A stretch of DNA of 64,000 nt, taken from assembly GCA_030295235.1 (NCBI GenBank), contig AP026133.1:930001-994000 (forward strand), given 5' to 3'. This document shows, piece after piece, positions 41,525 through 53,594 of the stretch; position 1 is the stretch's first letter; each line of letters starts with the position of its first letter. The translations under genes were made by a program, and so were the position numbers. This DNA comes from Fistulifera solaris (taxonomy: Eukaryota; Bacillariophyta; Bacillariophyceae; Naviculales; Stauroneidaceae). The notes under the pieces are model-generated. The model searched no databases. It saw only the letters and a program-made list of their open reading frames with translations, and had not been told where the DNA came from.

Positions 41525-44230
41525 ATGGCGAAGGAACGAACGCACTCAAATATGACAAAATCGAACGAGAAATGGAGCAAATGCATTGTATCAATTGCGG
41601 AGAATCCGGATTGGATATTGCACGAAGACGCAATCAAACGCGACATCTACAATGTTCGCAACTGGACTTTGTATTTGGATGCCATTGAAGAGAAAGAAGA
41701 CGATGATTCTGCTATTTATGATTTCGTGTCAAAGAGGGCTTTGTTGGCTCTTCCGAGGAGCTACAAACTGTGGAAGCGACACTGGGAGTGGCATCTAAAG
41801 AACTCAAAAAATGACAAGGACCTTATCATCGTGATGTTTGAACGTGCTTTGCAAACATTATCGCACATGCCTCGTGTCTGGATCAATTATCTAGAATTCT
41901 TGTTCGCGAACGAGACAAATACCACTTTTCTTCGGCAAACTATAACAAGAGCTTTGCAGGCTTTGTCCATAACACAGCATGAGGAGAAACTCTGGGAACC
42001 CCTGATTTTGCCTTTTTTAATGAGCAATTCATGTCCACTTCCGACGGAATCCATCTACCGGCTTTTGCAGCGATATTCATCCCTAGACTTCTCCTTTTAT
42101 GCGCAATTAGGGGAATGGTGTCAAAACCACGGACTAGCAGGTCGGGCGGCGGTTGCCTATCAAACCATTCTTCTTCGAGAAGAAGCCAGCAAGGATGATG
42201 ATCAGCATCATGTATGGGAGGCCTTTGGTGAATTGTGCGTACAGCACTCGAGTCAAGTCGCCGCGGTGGGAATACCTTGGGAAAGTATTTTAAGAGCGGC
42301 TCTTCTTCAAGATCCCAATAGTAAAAAGAAGCAAAACTCCACATGGTTACCAGGTCGCATCTACGCTTGGTTAGCATCCGCATGGGTTCGAAGAGGCGCG
42401 TTTGACTTGGCACGAGTAGTATATGAAGAAGGTATACATTCAGTGAACACAGTCCGTGACTTCACGTTGCTGTTTGATGCGTACTTGCAGCTCGAACAGG
42501 GGTTGGTTGAACACGCTGTAGAGAATATGGATGAGGACGATGATTTGGAAGAAGAAGGAGAAAGTGAGGGAAAAGATGATAAAGACGACTGGGATATACT
42601 ACTAGAATCTACTTCAGCAAGTAAATTGGCTGATATGGAATTGGCTTTGCGCAAAGCGGAACACTTAACACAACGACGCCCGTTGCTCTTGAACGCAGTT
42701 TTATTGCGACAAAATCCCATGAATGTCCCCGAGTGGCTCAAGAGGGCTGAATTATTCCGGGAGCAAAATCAAGTGTCACAGGCTTCAGCGACCTTGCTGG
42801 AAGCTCTGCGGACAGTCACGCATCCGTACGGGGGGACAAGATCGGCATTGCTCGTTGCTTTGGTCGACCTTCGGAGAAATAATCCTGATGAAGCTCGCTC
42901 GTTTCTAAAACGGGCGTGCATGGAAGATGAAATATCAATGACTACCGTAGATGACTTAACAACCTGTTGGACGACTTGGATTGAGTTTGAATTACAACAA
43001 GAACAGTGGGATGATGCTCTTAGCCTTGCGCGCCAGAGTGTTGTTTACCGAAAGAACAGGCCCAACCTGACGAAAACTCTCCGGCTATGGGATTTGTTAC
43101 TTGACCTAGAGGAGAGCTTAGGGACTGTCCAGACTTGCAAAGATGCCTATCATCGGGCGATCGAGATCAAAGCTGCTACCCCGCAACACATACTACACTT
43201 CACAGCGTTCCTGAAAGAACACAATTACTTCGAAGAAGCTTTCTCAGTTTACGAAAAGGGCGTCGAGTTGTTTTCCTTCCCTGCATTGAAGCTTATCTGG
43301 AGGTCATACATCAAAGATTTTCTCGAACGCTTGGCCGGAAAGCATGTTGAACGAACTCGTGATTTGTTCGATAGATGCCTTGAAGCCTGTCCATCTGAAG
43401 ATTGTGCCGAGTTTTACACGCAATACGGTGCCTTTGAAGAGGAGTACGGATTGACCAAGCGTGCGCTGAGTGTTTACAGGAATATGTGTCAAAGAGTTCC
43501 CACGAGCGAAAAAGCCGCTGCATACCGTTTGTATATAGTCAAGACAATCAAGCACATTGGGTTCACCGCGACACGTGACATCTATCAAGAAGCCATCGAG
43601 ACGCTGCCTGACGAGCAAGCTGCGCTGTTGTGCATCGAATTCGCGCAAATGGAAACAAATCTTCAACAGGTCGATCGTGCGAGGGCTATATTCGTGTATG
43701 GTGCCCAAATGGCCGACCCCCGTCGTGTTCCTACATATTGGACGGCTTGGAAAGAATTCGAAGTGCAATCGGGAAATGAAGAGACATTCCGAGAAATGTT
43801 ACGTGTCAAGAGAAGTGTAGAGGTGGCTTTCTCAACAAGTAGCTATAATATTGCTGCTGCTAGTGATAATAACATGACAGAAGAAGAAGCGATGCGCATG
43901 ATTGCTAGTCAGGAAGATGAAGAGGTTGAGGAGCATGCGACAAAGGCTACTACAGCGGTACAAGGTTTTGTTGCTTCAAGTAGTTCTACCAAGAAGCGGG
44001 CGTCGCAAACGTTGGATGAAGTCGAAGAGAGCGTTGCGAAGTTGCGTAAAGTAACGAAGCAAAGTGTTGCACCGGATGAAGATGACGCCGAAATCGACAT
44101 TGATCTAGACGACATTGATGCCGAAATTGAGCAGGCAGCAGCGGAAGGGGAGATTGCAGCCGTGGAGGATGTAGCCACAAAACCGGTGCCAGATGCGGTG
44201 TTTGGGGCGATGGCTTCTCAGAAATCGTAG
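41525..44230 (+). CDS. SYF1: Pre-mRNA-splicing factor SYF1/XAB2-like, 901 aa
   Basis: A scaffold of the Prp19-associated (NineTeen) complex of the spliceosome. The chain is built of HAT repeats throughout, for example 'RVWINYLEF', 'LWDLLLDLEES', 'LIWRSYIKDF', 'AEFYTQYGAFEEEYG' and 'TYWTAWKEFEV', and its length is normal for SYF1. The C-terminus ends 'PDAVFGAM', close to the conserved SYF1/XAB2 ending 'PAAVFG'. An acidic insert lies near residues 335-355. The frame is intact and has no introns. It is expected in the nucleus. Confidence 0.93.
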   Translation: MAKERTHSNMTKSNEKWSKCIVSIAENPDWILHEDAIKRDIYNVRNWTLYLDAIEEKEDDDSAIYDFVSKRALLALPRSYKLWKRHWEWHLKNSKNDKDLIIVMFERALQTLSHMPRVWINYLEFLFANETNTTFLRQTITRALQALSITQHEEKLWEPLILPFLMSNSCPLPTESIYRLLQRYSSLDFSFYAQLGEWCQNHGLAGRAAVAYQTILLREEASKDDDQHHVWEAFGELCVQHSSQVAAVGIPWESILRAALLQDPNSKKKQNSTWLPGRIYAWLASAWVRRGAFDLARVVYEEGIHSVNTVRDFTLLFDAYLQLEQGLVEHAVENMDEDDDLEEEGESEGKDDKDDWDILLESTSASKLADMELALRKAEHLTQRRPLLLNAVLLRQNPMNVPEWLKRAELFREQNQVSQASATLLEALRTVTHPYGGTRSALLVALVDLRRNNPDEARSFLKRACMEDEISMTTVDDLTTCWTTWIEFELQQEQWDDALSLARQSVVYRKNRPNLTKTLRLWDLLLDLEESLGTVQTCKDAYHRAIEIKAATPQHILHFTAFLKEHNYFEEAFSVYEKGVELFSFPALKLIWRSYIKDFLERLAGKHVERTRDLFDRCLEACPSEDCAEFYTQYGAFEEEYGLTKRALSVYRNMCQRVPTSEKAAAYRLYIVKTIKHIGFTATRDIYQEAIETLPDEQAALLCIEFAQMETNLQQVDRARAIFVYGAQMADPRRVPTYWTAWKEFEVQSGNEETFREMLRVKRSVEVAFSTSSYNIAAASDNNMTEEEAMRMIASQEDEEVEEHATKATTAVQGFVASSSSTKKRASQTLDEVEESVAKLRKVTKQSVAPDEDDAEIDIDLDDIDAEIEQAAAEGEIAAVEDVATKPVPDAVFGAMASQKS

Positions 44231-44509
44231 TTCAACTTACATTCATAGTTACTACATGATTAGTTTACATTTGCAACATCAGCTGTGATATCGAATTGCT
44301 TTCGTTTAAAAATCGTCTGGGGGTAAAAAGGTTAGGGACACGCGGTACGACATCCACGTGGAACGGTACTACCAATTGCAACCCGTTTCACTAAAACGGG
44401 GCGCCATACAGTGCGACGCCGTGCAACACGAAACGAAACAAAACACAAAGTAGTAAAGAAACAACAAACAAAGACTCTTGCGACTACAAAAGCCATTTGT
44501 ATTGCAGAG

Positions 44510-45060
44510 ATGAAAACACTTCTGCTATTTACCTGTTTCATCGCGGCTCATGTCGCAGAATGCTTCGTAATACAAGCACATACCAATCGATTTGCACTTC
44601 GACTGCTTCGTCCAACCGACACCTATGCAACCATTCGTTTGTACATGTCCGATGACGAAAACAAACTACAAACAAAGAAGATGTAGCGGTCGCTTCAAGC
44701 GATACACCCAGCATGAGTAACGAAAATCAAACGCAGTATCCCCTCGATATTCCTTCGCCTATTCTATTGGCTACTTCTATGCTCCTCGCCATTTCTTCTG
44801 TCGGTACGTTTCTCTTTACCTGAAAGTGACACAATTCGATATGAAAGACTTACTTGGTTCTTTTCTTAGGATCGCTGTTTCAAATGATGGACAGTTCTGT
44901 GACACCAATGTCGGCAGCGATCGCGCTCATTGGCCTCCCTCTTTGCCCGTTTTTCTTTTACGCTGCCATTACTAAGGCTCAAGCCGAAACGGAAGCAGAT
45001 GATAAGGCATTCTTGAGAGATCAACGTGGTGTGAGAAATCCCAACGATTTCTTCAATTGA
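44510..45060 (+). CDS. Small plastid-type membrane protein, about 161 aa
   Basis: Two exons, 44510-44803 and 44870-45060, around a 66-base GT-AG intron (GTACGT...TTCTTAG). The frame also breaks by one base near the AAA at 44674-44676; one added A joins 'NKLQTK' to 'EDVAVASSD'. Residues 1-17 are a signal peptide ending 'AEC' followed by F, and the next 40 residues are basic and Ser/Thr/Arg-rich, the bipartite pattern of diatom plastid preproteins. Two membrane segments follow ('SPILLATSMLLAISSVG' and 'MSAAIALIGLPLCPFFFY'), then a charged tail. A thylakoid or envelope membrane place is likely. No family recognised. Confidence 0.75.
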
Positions 45061-45411
45061 GAAAACTGTGATCTAAACTAAAAAGCTATGGTTTCTTGCG
45101 TTTGGCGTTTGGTCATTTGTAGTGTAGTTTGTCTTACCGCCACGATAAAGTACACAAATGCGGAGGTCAACGATAATTTTATCCGTTGTAGTAAGCTCTG
45201 TGAGAGGATGTGTACACGGTATTGATAAAGCTTGGAGCCGCGCATTCCGACGACCATGAACAACTCTCTCTTTTCTTCGTTTATCATGCACCATTCTTTT
45301 CTTTTACGATTGGCGGTCTTCAGTGTCCTCATTTTCTTACAAACAAAACGTAAATGAAAGCAAAGAAACGACTCTAGTGTGAAGAACAAATACAAGAGAT
45401 AGCTCGAAACG
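45061..45411. other. Intergenic, no supported gene
   Basis: A 351-base gap before the USP gene, with overlapping minus-strand frames lacking any coding feature. Confidence 0.5.
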
Positions 45412-48289
45412 ATGACAGCGGCAACCATGAATGGCGTTTCTTACATTGACGTCGCCGCGTCGAAACATCACGCGCAGCCGTCGTATCCAGTGATGGCAGC
45501 TTTAGCCGCATTGCCTCCGCTTACTGTTGGACAGACTGTGTATTTAATGGATCCATCATGGCTACAGCATTGGTTAAATTGGGCTTGGAGTCTACACCCC
45601 GCAGATTCATTACAGAGACTGGCACTTCAGTGGAATTTGACGATTTCACCGTTGGGTGTCGATGGACCGGGTCCTATCGATTCGTCGTGTCTCGGCAGTG
45701 AGGCGGACGTGACAATTTTGGATCCCTCTATCAATTCGGTCGTTAGTGGAAGTATACCGAGAGTCAGAAGTGACGTGACCACCAAGGAAGAAAAGAAACA
45801 GGATGAAATGAATGCATTGAGTCAAGTAATTGCCGTTTCAGAAGACTTTTACGAGCATCTGCGGCGCGTTCACGGAGTCGTATGCAACGATGACTTTACA
45901 GTGTCTTTTCAGCGACAGGAAAGAGAGAGTTTGCTACTTTATGAGCCTCTGGAATCGCCGAGACCTATAGAATTCAAACGGAAGGTGATTTGGGGGACGC
46001 CGCATATGGCTCATGCCGGTCCACACATGAGCCTCATGGAGAAATTGATGATGCAGGAAGACCGACCGACTCGTGTCCCAGTCGTGGAATTGCATCCGCC
46101 TAAACTGGAATACAGCGTGACCAGGATTGACTTTCACAGCGGCTCGTCTAACCATAGCAAGGGCGTCGAAGTGGGGGAGGGTTTCGTTTACGTTAGTTCG
46201 GCTGCACCACTCAGCGATACCATGTCGGCAGTGTTAAGAATCGCCGCACCGAATACAGCAAGCCAAAGTGTACGACTGTGGACAGAAATGAAATATGCAT
46301 TTCCAGCGGAAACGACGTTGCCGGTGGACGGGGATGGATTTGAATTGGTTGATTTAGATGACAAAAGCCGCACAATATCCGATCTGCAATCCACCAAACT
46401 TCTCATTGAAACACGGTGTTCCGTCAATTTACCATGGACTAGACGGGCCTTGATCGATCGATTGAAAGTTGGTGACTTCGTCGACGCTCAAGACATTGCA
46501 GGGCACTGGTACGAGGCTGTTGTTCGAGAAATAGGTGAGGACACCGTCACAGTTCATTATTTGGGATGGCATAGCAAATGGGATGGCTTGGTACCTAAAT
46601 ATAAAACAGAAACGAAAGGACCGGCTCCTCCAGCCCCACTTTGGTCTCGCACAAAACGCTGGAGAGAAAAATTAAAGGTCGGAGATGTTGTAGAAATTCG
46701 CGATTCTTCGAGTATTGTCAACCGCCCCAAATGGTACTCCGGTATCGTCAAACAGATCGGAAAGCCTACCGACAGACCTCGTGTAGTTGACGGTGGTGCA
46801 GACTTGGAAGATTCAAGCCTTCTTCTTCTGCACAGGACGCAACAGGTATTAGTCGAAGTAGAACAAGAAAAGGCGGACAAAGCAACCATGTCTACGGCAC
46901 CAATGAGTCCCACAACCGCGGATCCGCCTTTTCGACGCTGGGTCAATTTGTACGGCGAGGAATTATGTGCAATTCATACTCATCTCAATGAGAAGGTCGC
47001 AAACGAACCAGCTACGCTCCAGTATGATCTCGGCTATGGTCGTGATAAGCCAGTCGAGGTGTTGAAAGGACATGGCGCCGGTTTTCTCCGCGAATCGCTA
47101 CGTGGATCACCACCAGCTCCTGGTTCAGTGGGCTTACAAAATTTGGGCAATTCATGTTTTCTGAATTCAATATTGCAATGCCTGAATCATATCCAACCAT
47201 TGACCCAGTACTTTTTGAAAGACCAATATCTGCAAGACATCAATAAATCAAATCCGCTTGGGTCGTGCGGTCAGGTTTCAGAGGCTTACGCGGGATTGTT
47301 ACAGAAAGTTTGGAGCGGCGAGTATTCGATACTTGCGCCGCGTTTGCTCAAACAAACAGTGGCGTCTTTTGCTCCTCAATTCGATAACTCGTATCAACAT
47401 GATTCGCAAGAGTTTTGTCAATTCCTTCTGGACGGACTTCACGAAGACCTAAATCGTGTCAAGAAAAAAGCCGTACGTCGAAGAATTGGAGGGGTTTGGA
47501 CGGCCTGATCATGAGACGGCGATTGAGTCTTGGCGTAAACATTTGTTACGACATGATAGTGTGATTGTCGATTACTGCCAAGGAATGCATAGGAGCCATC
47601 TTACCTGTCCACACTGTGGACGGGAATCGATCAAATTTGATGTGTATTCCAGTATTTCACTTCCTTTGGTCATGCATAAAGACAAAATGGCAACTCTTTC
47701 TCTCGAAGACTGCCTTGAGAAATTCATGGAGGGCGAACAGCTTGATGATCTCAATGCTTGGTTTTGCCCTCGATGTCGTAAGCACGTTTGCGCGCTAAAA
47801 CTGATCGCGCTGTGGAGTGTTCCAGACATTCTGATTCTCCACTTGAAGCGTTTTACCTTCGATACTTGTTTGACATCGGGCACCATGTTACGCAGTAAGA
47901 TTGATTGTAAGGTTGAGTTCCCAATCGATAACTTGGACCTCACCAAGCACGTTCTTGGTCCAGTCGATCCTGATGCACCCCCAATTTATAGCTTATTCGG
48001 AGTAAGCGAACACACTGGACCGACGGCGAACTCTGGTCATTATACCGCGACTGTTCGTAACTCGGTCAATGGTAATTGGTATCGTTACAACGACAGCCAC
48101 GTTGGTCGCACATCTGGTGAGGCATCTGTGACAGGTGGTGCATACGTGCTTTTTTATCAACGAACGAAGGGGATTTCAAAATGGGGAGGAATGGATAAAG
48201 TAATGAAAGAGAAAGGAATTGATCCGTATAATGGGCTTGAAACCGACCAAGAAGGTTTCACCAAGGTTAAAAGTAAGAAAAAGAAGTGA
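45412..48289 (+). CDS. Ubiquitin-specific protease with DUSP and Tudor-like domains, about 958 aa
   Basis: A cysteine deubiquitinase of the USP4/11/15 type. Order: a DUSP-like region (about 40-95: 'VYLMDPSWLQHWL', 'DGPGPIDSSCL'); two Tudor/chromo-barrel-like units (about 350-440: 'LKVGDFVDAQDIAGHWYEA', 'YLGWHSKWDGLV', then 'LKVGDVVEIRDSS'); a USP catalytic domain (565 to end) with the Cys box 'NLGNSCFLNSILQCL', paired zinc cysteines 'CPHCGRE' and 'CPRCRKH', and the His box 'NSGHYTATVRN...WYRYNDSHV'. The frame breaks in the A6 run at 47464-47469; one fewer A gives 'KKKPYVEELEGFGRPDHE', the expected USP sequence. The middle Tudor-like pair is not usual for USP4/15 and may read methyl-lysine or methyl-arginine marks. 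Confidence 0.92.
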
Positions 48290-48366
48290 TGAATAATAGC
48301 TAGCAATCGAGCTTTTTCTCCATCCTGTTTTAGTATCCCTTAGAACACTTCTGTACGTCGAGTATA

Positions 48367-49997
48367 TTACATTTGTTTATACAATTCCTTCATGCGCTTT
48401 CTATACTCGGGCTTCATACTCAAAGGCAGGTAATGGGACTGTCCATTCGCCTTGCAGTGGCCCTGAAACACTTGGTTCTTGTATGTTCCTAGTCGCCCTT
48501 GTTTAATTACCTCATCTCCAGTAAGCTCGTAGAGCTGTGTCTCTAGACTACTTCGCATGCTGTGCCAAACGGTCAGCAGTTCCATGCAGTGATCGAGTTT
48601 CACGCTGTCTTCTGGTATCGATGACTTTTCAAAAGCTGTCGAATCACCTTCTCCAATGCAGTTCCATGGCTTCCGGCACTGTGTATAATGAATGTTGTAT
48701 ATTTTCTCTATATCTGTGACTTGGCAATCCTCGCAATAATCCAAGTCGTTCCGGCACTTTCCCACTTTTGGATGTTTATTTCGAAAGCTTGGTTGACTTC
48801 GATACAATACATCCATTCCCATGTGATTGTATCGACATTGATTCAGTTCCACCCATGTATTGTTGAATAGAGTATCATACACATAAGCAATCAAGCCCTG
48901 AGCGGCCATGGCACCAACCAATGAACCGTATCCCAAGCCTCCCCAACCATTGTTTCGAGAGAATCCTTCTACGTAATGACCTTCTTTGATCACCTCCACG
49001 ATTTGATCGAACACTGACGGATCGGGCCGTACCACCAAAAATCCAGCCTGGAACAACGCCTTACGTCCGGGCATCACTTGACCCCAATCACGCGTCATAT
49101 AGGCATTTACCGTTTCCGGCCACATCTCATTCGGTCGCTCACGTGGAATACGTGATCTCGCTAAAGCTCCTTTCTCACCTGTATCTAACATCGCATCGAA
49201 CAAATCATCCATCGGCTGGTGAAACACAAAATCGATATCAACATGCACCACAATTGGGTGTTCCGTCAAGTGATAGGCATACAATTTGACAAATTCATCG
49301 GCTCCACTGGAAAGAGATTGCGTGCGAGTGAGTGAACGATTCCCGACAGGATGTGGAGAGGCCTCACAAACCATTGATGTGCTTACCAACACCATTCTTT
49401 GTGTATCTTTTTGCGCAAAAACTCCCCGCGAATCTCCGATTTGTCGACCGGTGGATCTCGTATCACTAATTCGTAACCAGCATCGGCCAATTCCTGCGCA
49501 CATTTCTCCGCTTGCCGGTGAACGATCGCGTAGGCTTTATAGTCATACTGCGATCCGGAGTGGGGATTGCGCACCGATGTTTGATGGATGCTGTGCTTCA
49601 AAACGAGTGCAGCATCTTGTAAGCCAGCTGTACTAGATTGAAAGTCGCCGCATTTAATTAAGGATATCGCATAAGCGATGACGATGGGCTCGTCGTGACG
49701 TTGGCTGATTATCTGTTTGGGTGGTTCTCTGTTATCGGAACGAGTGCTTTTCATCATAATCTTCGTTCCTTCTTCCTTTGGTCTTTCAATCAAGTTTTTC
49801 GGTAACGAAACGGAGAATTCCTGTGGCGTTTCCAGTGATGGCGTTTCATTTTCCAAAGTCAAGACGAACGAAAGGATACACAACAAGGCGGCGCATGAGA
49901 CGACGGCTGGCACAATGAACCAAAGTATCCACCCGACGGCATTGGCTCGTTGTGATGCAGCACCTCGCCGTGTCGATAAACGTGTTTGGCGTTGCAT
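48367..49997 (-). CDS. GT8-like (glycogenin-type) glycosyltransferase, 516 aa
   Basis: Two exons, 49997-49387 and 49306-48367, around an 80-base GT-AG intron; the join gives 'HKEWCCGADEFVKLYAYHL', the conserved block of the GT8/glycogenin-like group. The metal-binding DxD is in 'VVHVDIDFVF'. 'NNGWGGLGYGS' is the later acceptor-side block. An N-terminal membrane segment (residues 22-46) makes it a type II Golgi protein. A Cys-rich stretch follows the catalytic core ('CRNDLDYCEDCQ'). The enzyme probably adds a sugar to a glycan or protein; the donor is unknown. Frames are intact without correction. Confidence 0.87.
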
Positions 49998-51724
49998 GCT
50001 ACTTCGCGGCGATCATTGTGCGCGCGATTTAGTAGTTCAGTGACCTCAAGGTAAATAACGGAATGAGAAATGTGTCAAATCGAACGATAATAATAAGTTT
50101 GCGTCGTTTTGCTTTTTTGTGTGACTTTTTTTCGAGTGTGAAATCATGTGAACTGAATGACCCCTCAGTCACGCAGCAGGAGTCCCGGTGTTCGAAACTA
50201 TGAAACATCATTCTACAAGTTCTCTTACAGTCCCAGTACCGCTCTCCACCTTCGCTTCCTTAATTTCCGCAAATAATACTCCGGGGTAAGAGTAAAAACG
50301 CGACCATGACATCCAATAGCAATACAACACTTTGAGATTACGTAGTTCATCGGTCTGTACTGAGCCAATTACCCGGCTGATCCGATATTCTTTGTATTGG
50401 AGTACCTGGTACCGTACTCGGGCATGGGCGTCTCTGGTTCCTACTGGATTGGTTCGTAAGGAATTTATTTCAATTTTGTTATTGGGGCCGTATCTTTTTG
50501 TGACCTACCGACTCATTGTAAGGTTCCTCGCATTAAGCTTCTTTCTCTTGTGACTACTCCCGTGACTGCTCCTTCAAGTTTGATCGATTGATTGTTTGAC
50601 AATCATCGTGATCTGTTTGTTTCCTATCGTTCTCTATACTTCGGCCCTTTACTCATGGTCCTCAGAAACACATGTATCGGAACCTTCTCCGTCTGCAAAA
50701 GATAACTGGAAAGTAGAAATGTATGCTGCTGGCTGTGGCGAGAACACTAGCGAAGTAAGAGCGGAGAAAAGTTATAACTCCTTGGGTCGACCAATAAACG
50801 CAGACGCACGACAAAAGAAACAACAAAGTGATGATTCGTCTCGTCATGAATATTATAAGGGATTAACGAGTATTATCAATGCAAACGACGACAAGACATA
50901 AGTAACTAAGCGGAAGTTTCGTCAAAGGGGAAAGATCTGCAAGAACTTCAATGGCAATCAGTTCAACGCTGTCGAGCTCATCATCGCGGAAGACTGACTT
51001 TTGAAATCAAACTCTTTCAAACAAAGATTTTCACAAATAAATAACCCTCCTCTCTCTACCAGGAGCTTCTCAGCACCCGTCGGATAGTAGTTCAGTCCGC
51101 CATCATGATAAACACGTTTGTAAACGTTTTTGTTTTCCTCTAACCTAATCACCAGCATGTTCCAGGCTGACAAACTAGGCCAAACATCCATCCTTTCGTA
51201 AAGTCATTGTTAACAGGCGCAAGTATAGTCGAAATGAAGTGTCAATGTTTACCTTGAAACTGGTTGCTTGCAAACTAGATTGGTTCACTGAGTCCATTCC
51301 AAAAAATGAGACCCATTACCCATTCATAATAATATCAACGATTGACATATCCGGGTTACCCCTCTGTCCATATAGACACGTGAAATTCACGTAGTAGAGC
51401 TTCGAAGTGTGGCATCTTTGCTACCTTTTGCGTATTTGTTGCCGGTCATGTAATCATATTAAATCGTTTGAGTTGTACCACCTACGTTGGTTGATGGTTT
51501 TGGCCAATCGACTCGGTTTGTTGCAAAGCGATGTTACTTCTTGTTTGAAGGAGTTCTAAAAGAGCGCAAAACTTCACCTTCGTCTGTGTGTCGTCCACAG
51601 ATTTTTCGCTCATCGTCTCATCGTTTATCATTCGCGGCCTTCCTTTATTACCTGGTATTGTCAAACCGAACGTCAATTGCAACAGGAGATAGAAGCGCAG
51701 TGAATTTCCGAGCTCTATATTATC
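49998..51724. other. Intergenic, no supported gene
   Basis: 1.7 kb without a supported gene. The open frame at 50596-50901 starts with TTG and has no motif; others are shorter. It holds the GT8 and DUS promoters. Confidence 0.45.
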
Positions 51725-53468
51725 ATGGACTCGTTTCTCAAAGAAATCAAGAAGAAGACAAAGAAGCGTCGTCGCGACGAGGAAGAGGAGGATGACATTA
51801 AGAAAGAGAAACAACAGAGGAATGAAGAAACAGGCTCATCGGAGACCAAAATCAACGCTGATCATTGCCATACGATGAGCAAAACGTCCGATTCGACTGT
51901 GCAGATGATTCACTTTGATTATCGCTATATTATGGCACCAATGGTCGGAGCAAGTGAGCTGGCGTTTCGTCTTCTGTGTCGAAATTACGGCACACAGCTT
52001 TGTTATACTCCCATGATGTCAGCCCAAGAATTTGCCATGGATCCGTCCAGTGCAGGTTTTCAAACAACTGAGCAAGATCGACCTCTCGTTTGTCATTTTT
52101 GGGCCAATAAGCCAGCAGATCTAGTTGCGGCGGCCAAAAGAGCGGCGCCACTCTGTGATGCCATTGATTTGAATCTCGGTTGTCCTCAACGAACCGCTTA
52201 TTTGGGCCATTTTGGGAGTTACTTGCTGGATCCGGAAGACCGAAAACTTATTTGTGACATTATTCGAGCCACTGCAAAAGCGGTAGACATCCCTGTGTTT
52301 TGTAAAATAAGATTGTTGGACACCGAAGAGAAAACATTAGAACTGATTCGACAATTGCGAGATTCGGGTGCTACTTTGGTTGCTATACATGCTCGTTACC
52401 GAGCTTCTTGGGAAAGAAAAGGGCCCCGGAGCTCGCGATGGTCCCGCACATCTTGATCAAATCACTAGAATCCGCGAACAGTTGAGAAAGGATGGAAAGC
52501 CGCTTTTACTCGTAACCAATGGAAATACTATTACCTGGGATGACGTAGAAGAGAATTTGAAAAGAACAGGAGCGGATGGTTTGATGAGTGCAGAGGGACT
52601 TTTGGACGATCCGGCTTTGTTTCTTTCTCGTCTGAAAGCCAAACCTGATGAGCAAGTTGCCGTCACGTCCATCACTGTCCCGTCGGACGTAAAAGCTTTG
52701 GACAAGCGTCGCAAGACTCTTAAGAAATTACGAAAAATCGAAACTCTCGAAAGCAAAAGTGTTCTGGATGTCAAGGAAAAGGAATTGCTTGCATCGAAAG
52801 ATCATCTTATCAAGAAACTCGCCAAGCTGGATGCAATTCTAGGTCCGCACTCGGTCCAAACCTCTACTCTGCCTTTCTGTGAGCTGCTTGAGAAAGGGAG
52901 CAACAAACTGACTCTGGCACGCGAATATCTTGATTTCGCCTCTGTTTATCCAGTGCAAATACGTTCAGTTATATTCCATGTTCGCCGAATGTTGAAAGAG
53001 CCACTGGACCGATATCAGTTAATGGAAGATTGTTTGCAATGCACGTCCATCGAAGAGATCCGCACAAAGATTCTTGACTGTATAGAAAGATACCAGAGTA
53101 GCCCCACCTCTTTCGTTTTCGATCAACAAAAGGCCCAAGCGGAGAAAGAAGCCCTTGTATTTCGCAAGGAACAAGAGGGCAAACGAAAAGATTATGAAGC
53201 GAGAATGATGCGAAAGGCCAAACGCGAAGGGCGAGATCGATTGTACTACCTGCAGATTGGTGCGGAACCGCCAACTCGACGAGAAGTCGCTGAACTGCGA
53301 AAAATGGCTGATCCAAACGAAGCCATGCAGCTGTGGAAAGAAAAGCACTCGCAGCATTGTTTTTTGCACCACATCTCAGAATGTCCACGTGGTCGTACTT
53401 GCGCATTCCTACACATGGAATGCGCTGACGGCAACAACTTTCAGGAACAAGATGAGCTAGCGGGGTAA
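51725..53468 (+). CDS. tRNA dihydrouridine synthase, DUS1-like, with C-terminal CCCH finger, about 580 aa
   Basis: An FMN-dependent enzyme that reduces uridine to dihydrouridine in the D-loop of tRNA. A basic N-terminal tail (nuclear-type signal, 'KKKTKKRRRDEEEE') precedes the TIM barrel: 'YIMAPMVGASELAFR', 'DLNLGCPQRTAYLGHFGSYL' (catalytic Cys), 'FCKIRLL', 'AIHARYR', 'VTNGNI/TITWDD' and 'GLMSAEGLLDDP'. The frame breaks in the C4 run at 52424-52427; one fewer C gives 'RKGPGARDGPAHL'. A C-terminal zinc finger reads C-x7-C-x5-C-x3-H ('CFLHHISECPRGRTCAFLH'). Dus3 enzymes carry CCCH fingers at the N-terminus; one at the C-terminus of a DUS1-like barrel is unusual to my knowledge. Confidence 0.9.
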
Positions 53469-53594
53469 TGGTACTACCGGAATCGTATGTACTTTAATTT
53501 ACATTTGGCTATGTACTCCATACTTGTACAGGGATACATCAACACAATACATTCTTTGCGAAATCTCTATCAATTTATAAGGAAATGTGTTTAT

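Noticed and set aside
50596-50901. Possible small membrane protein
   Set aside because: Starts with TTG; the first ATG lies after the only hydrophobic segment.
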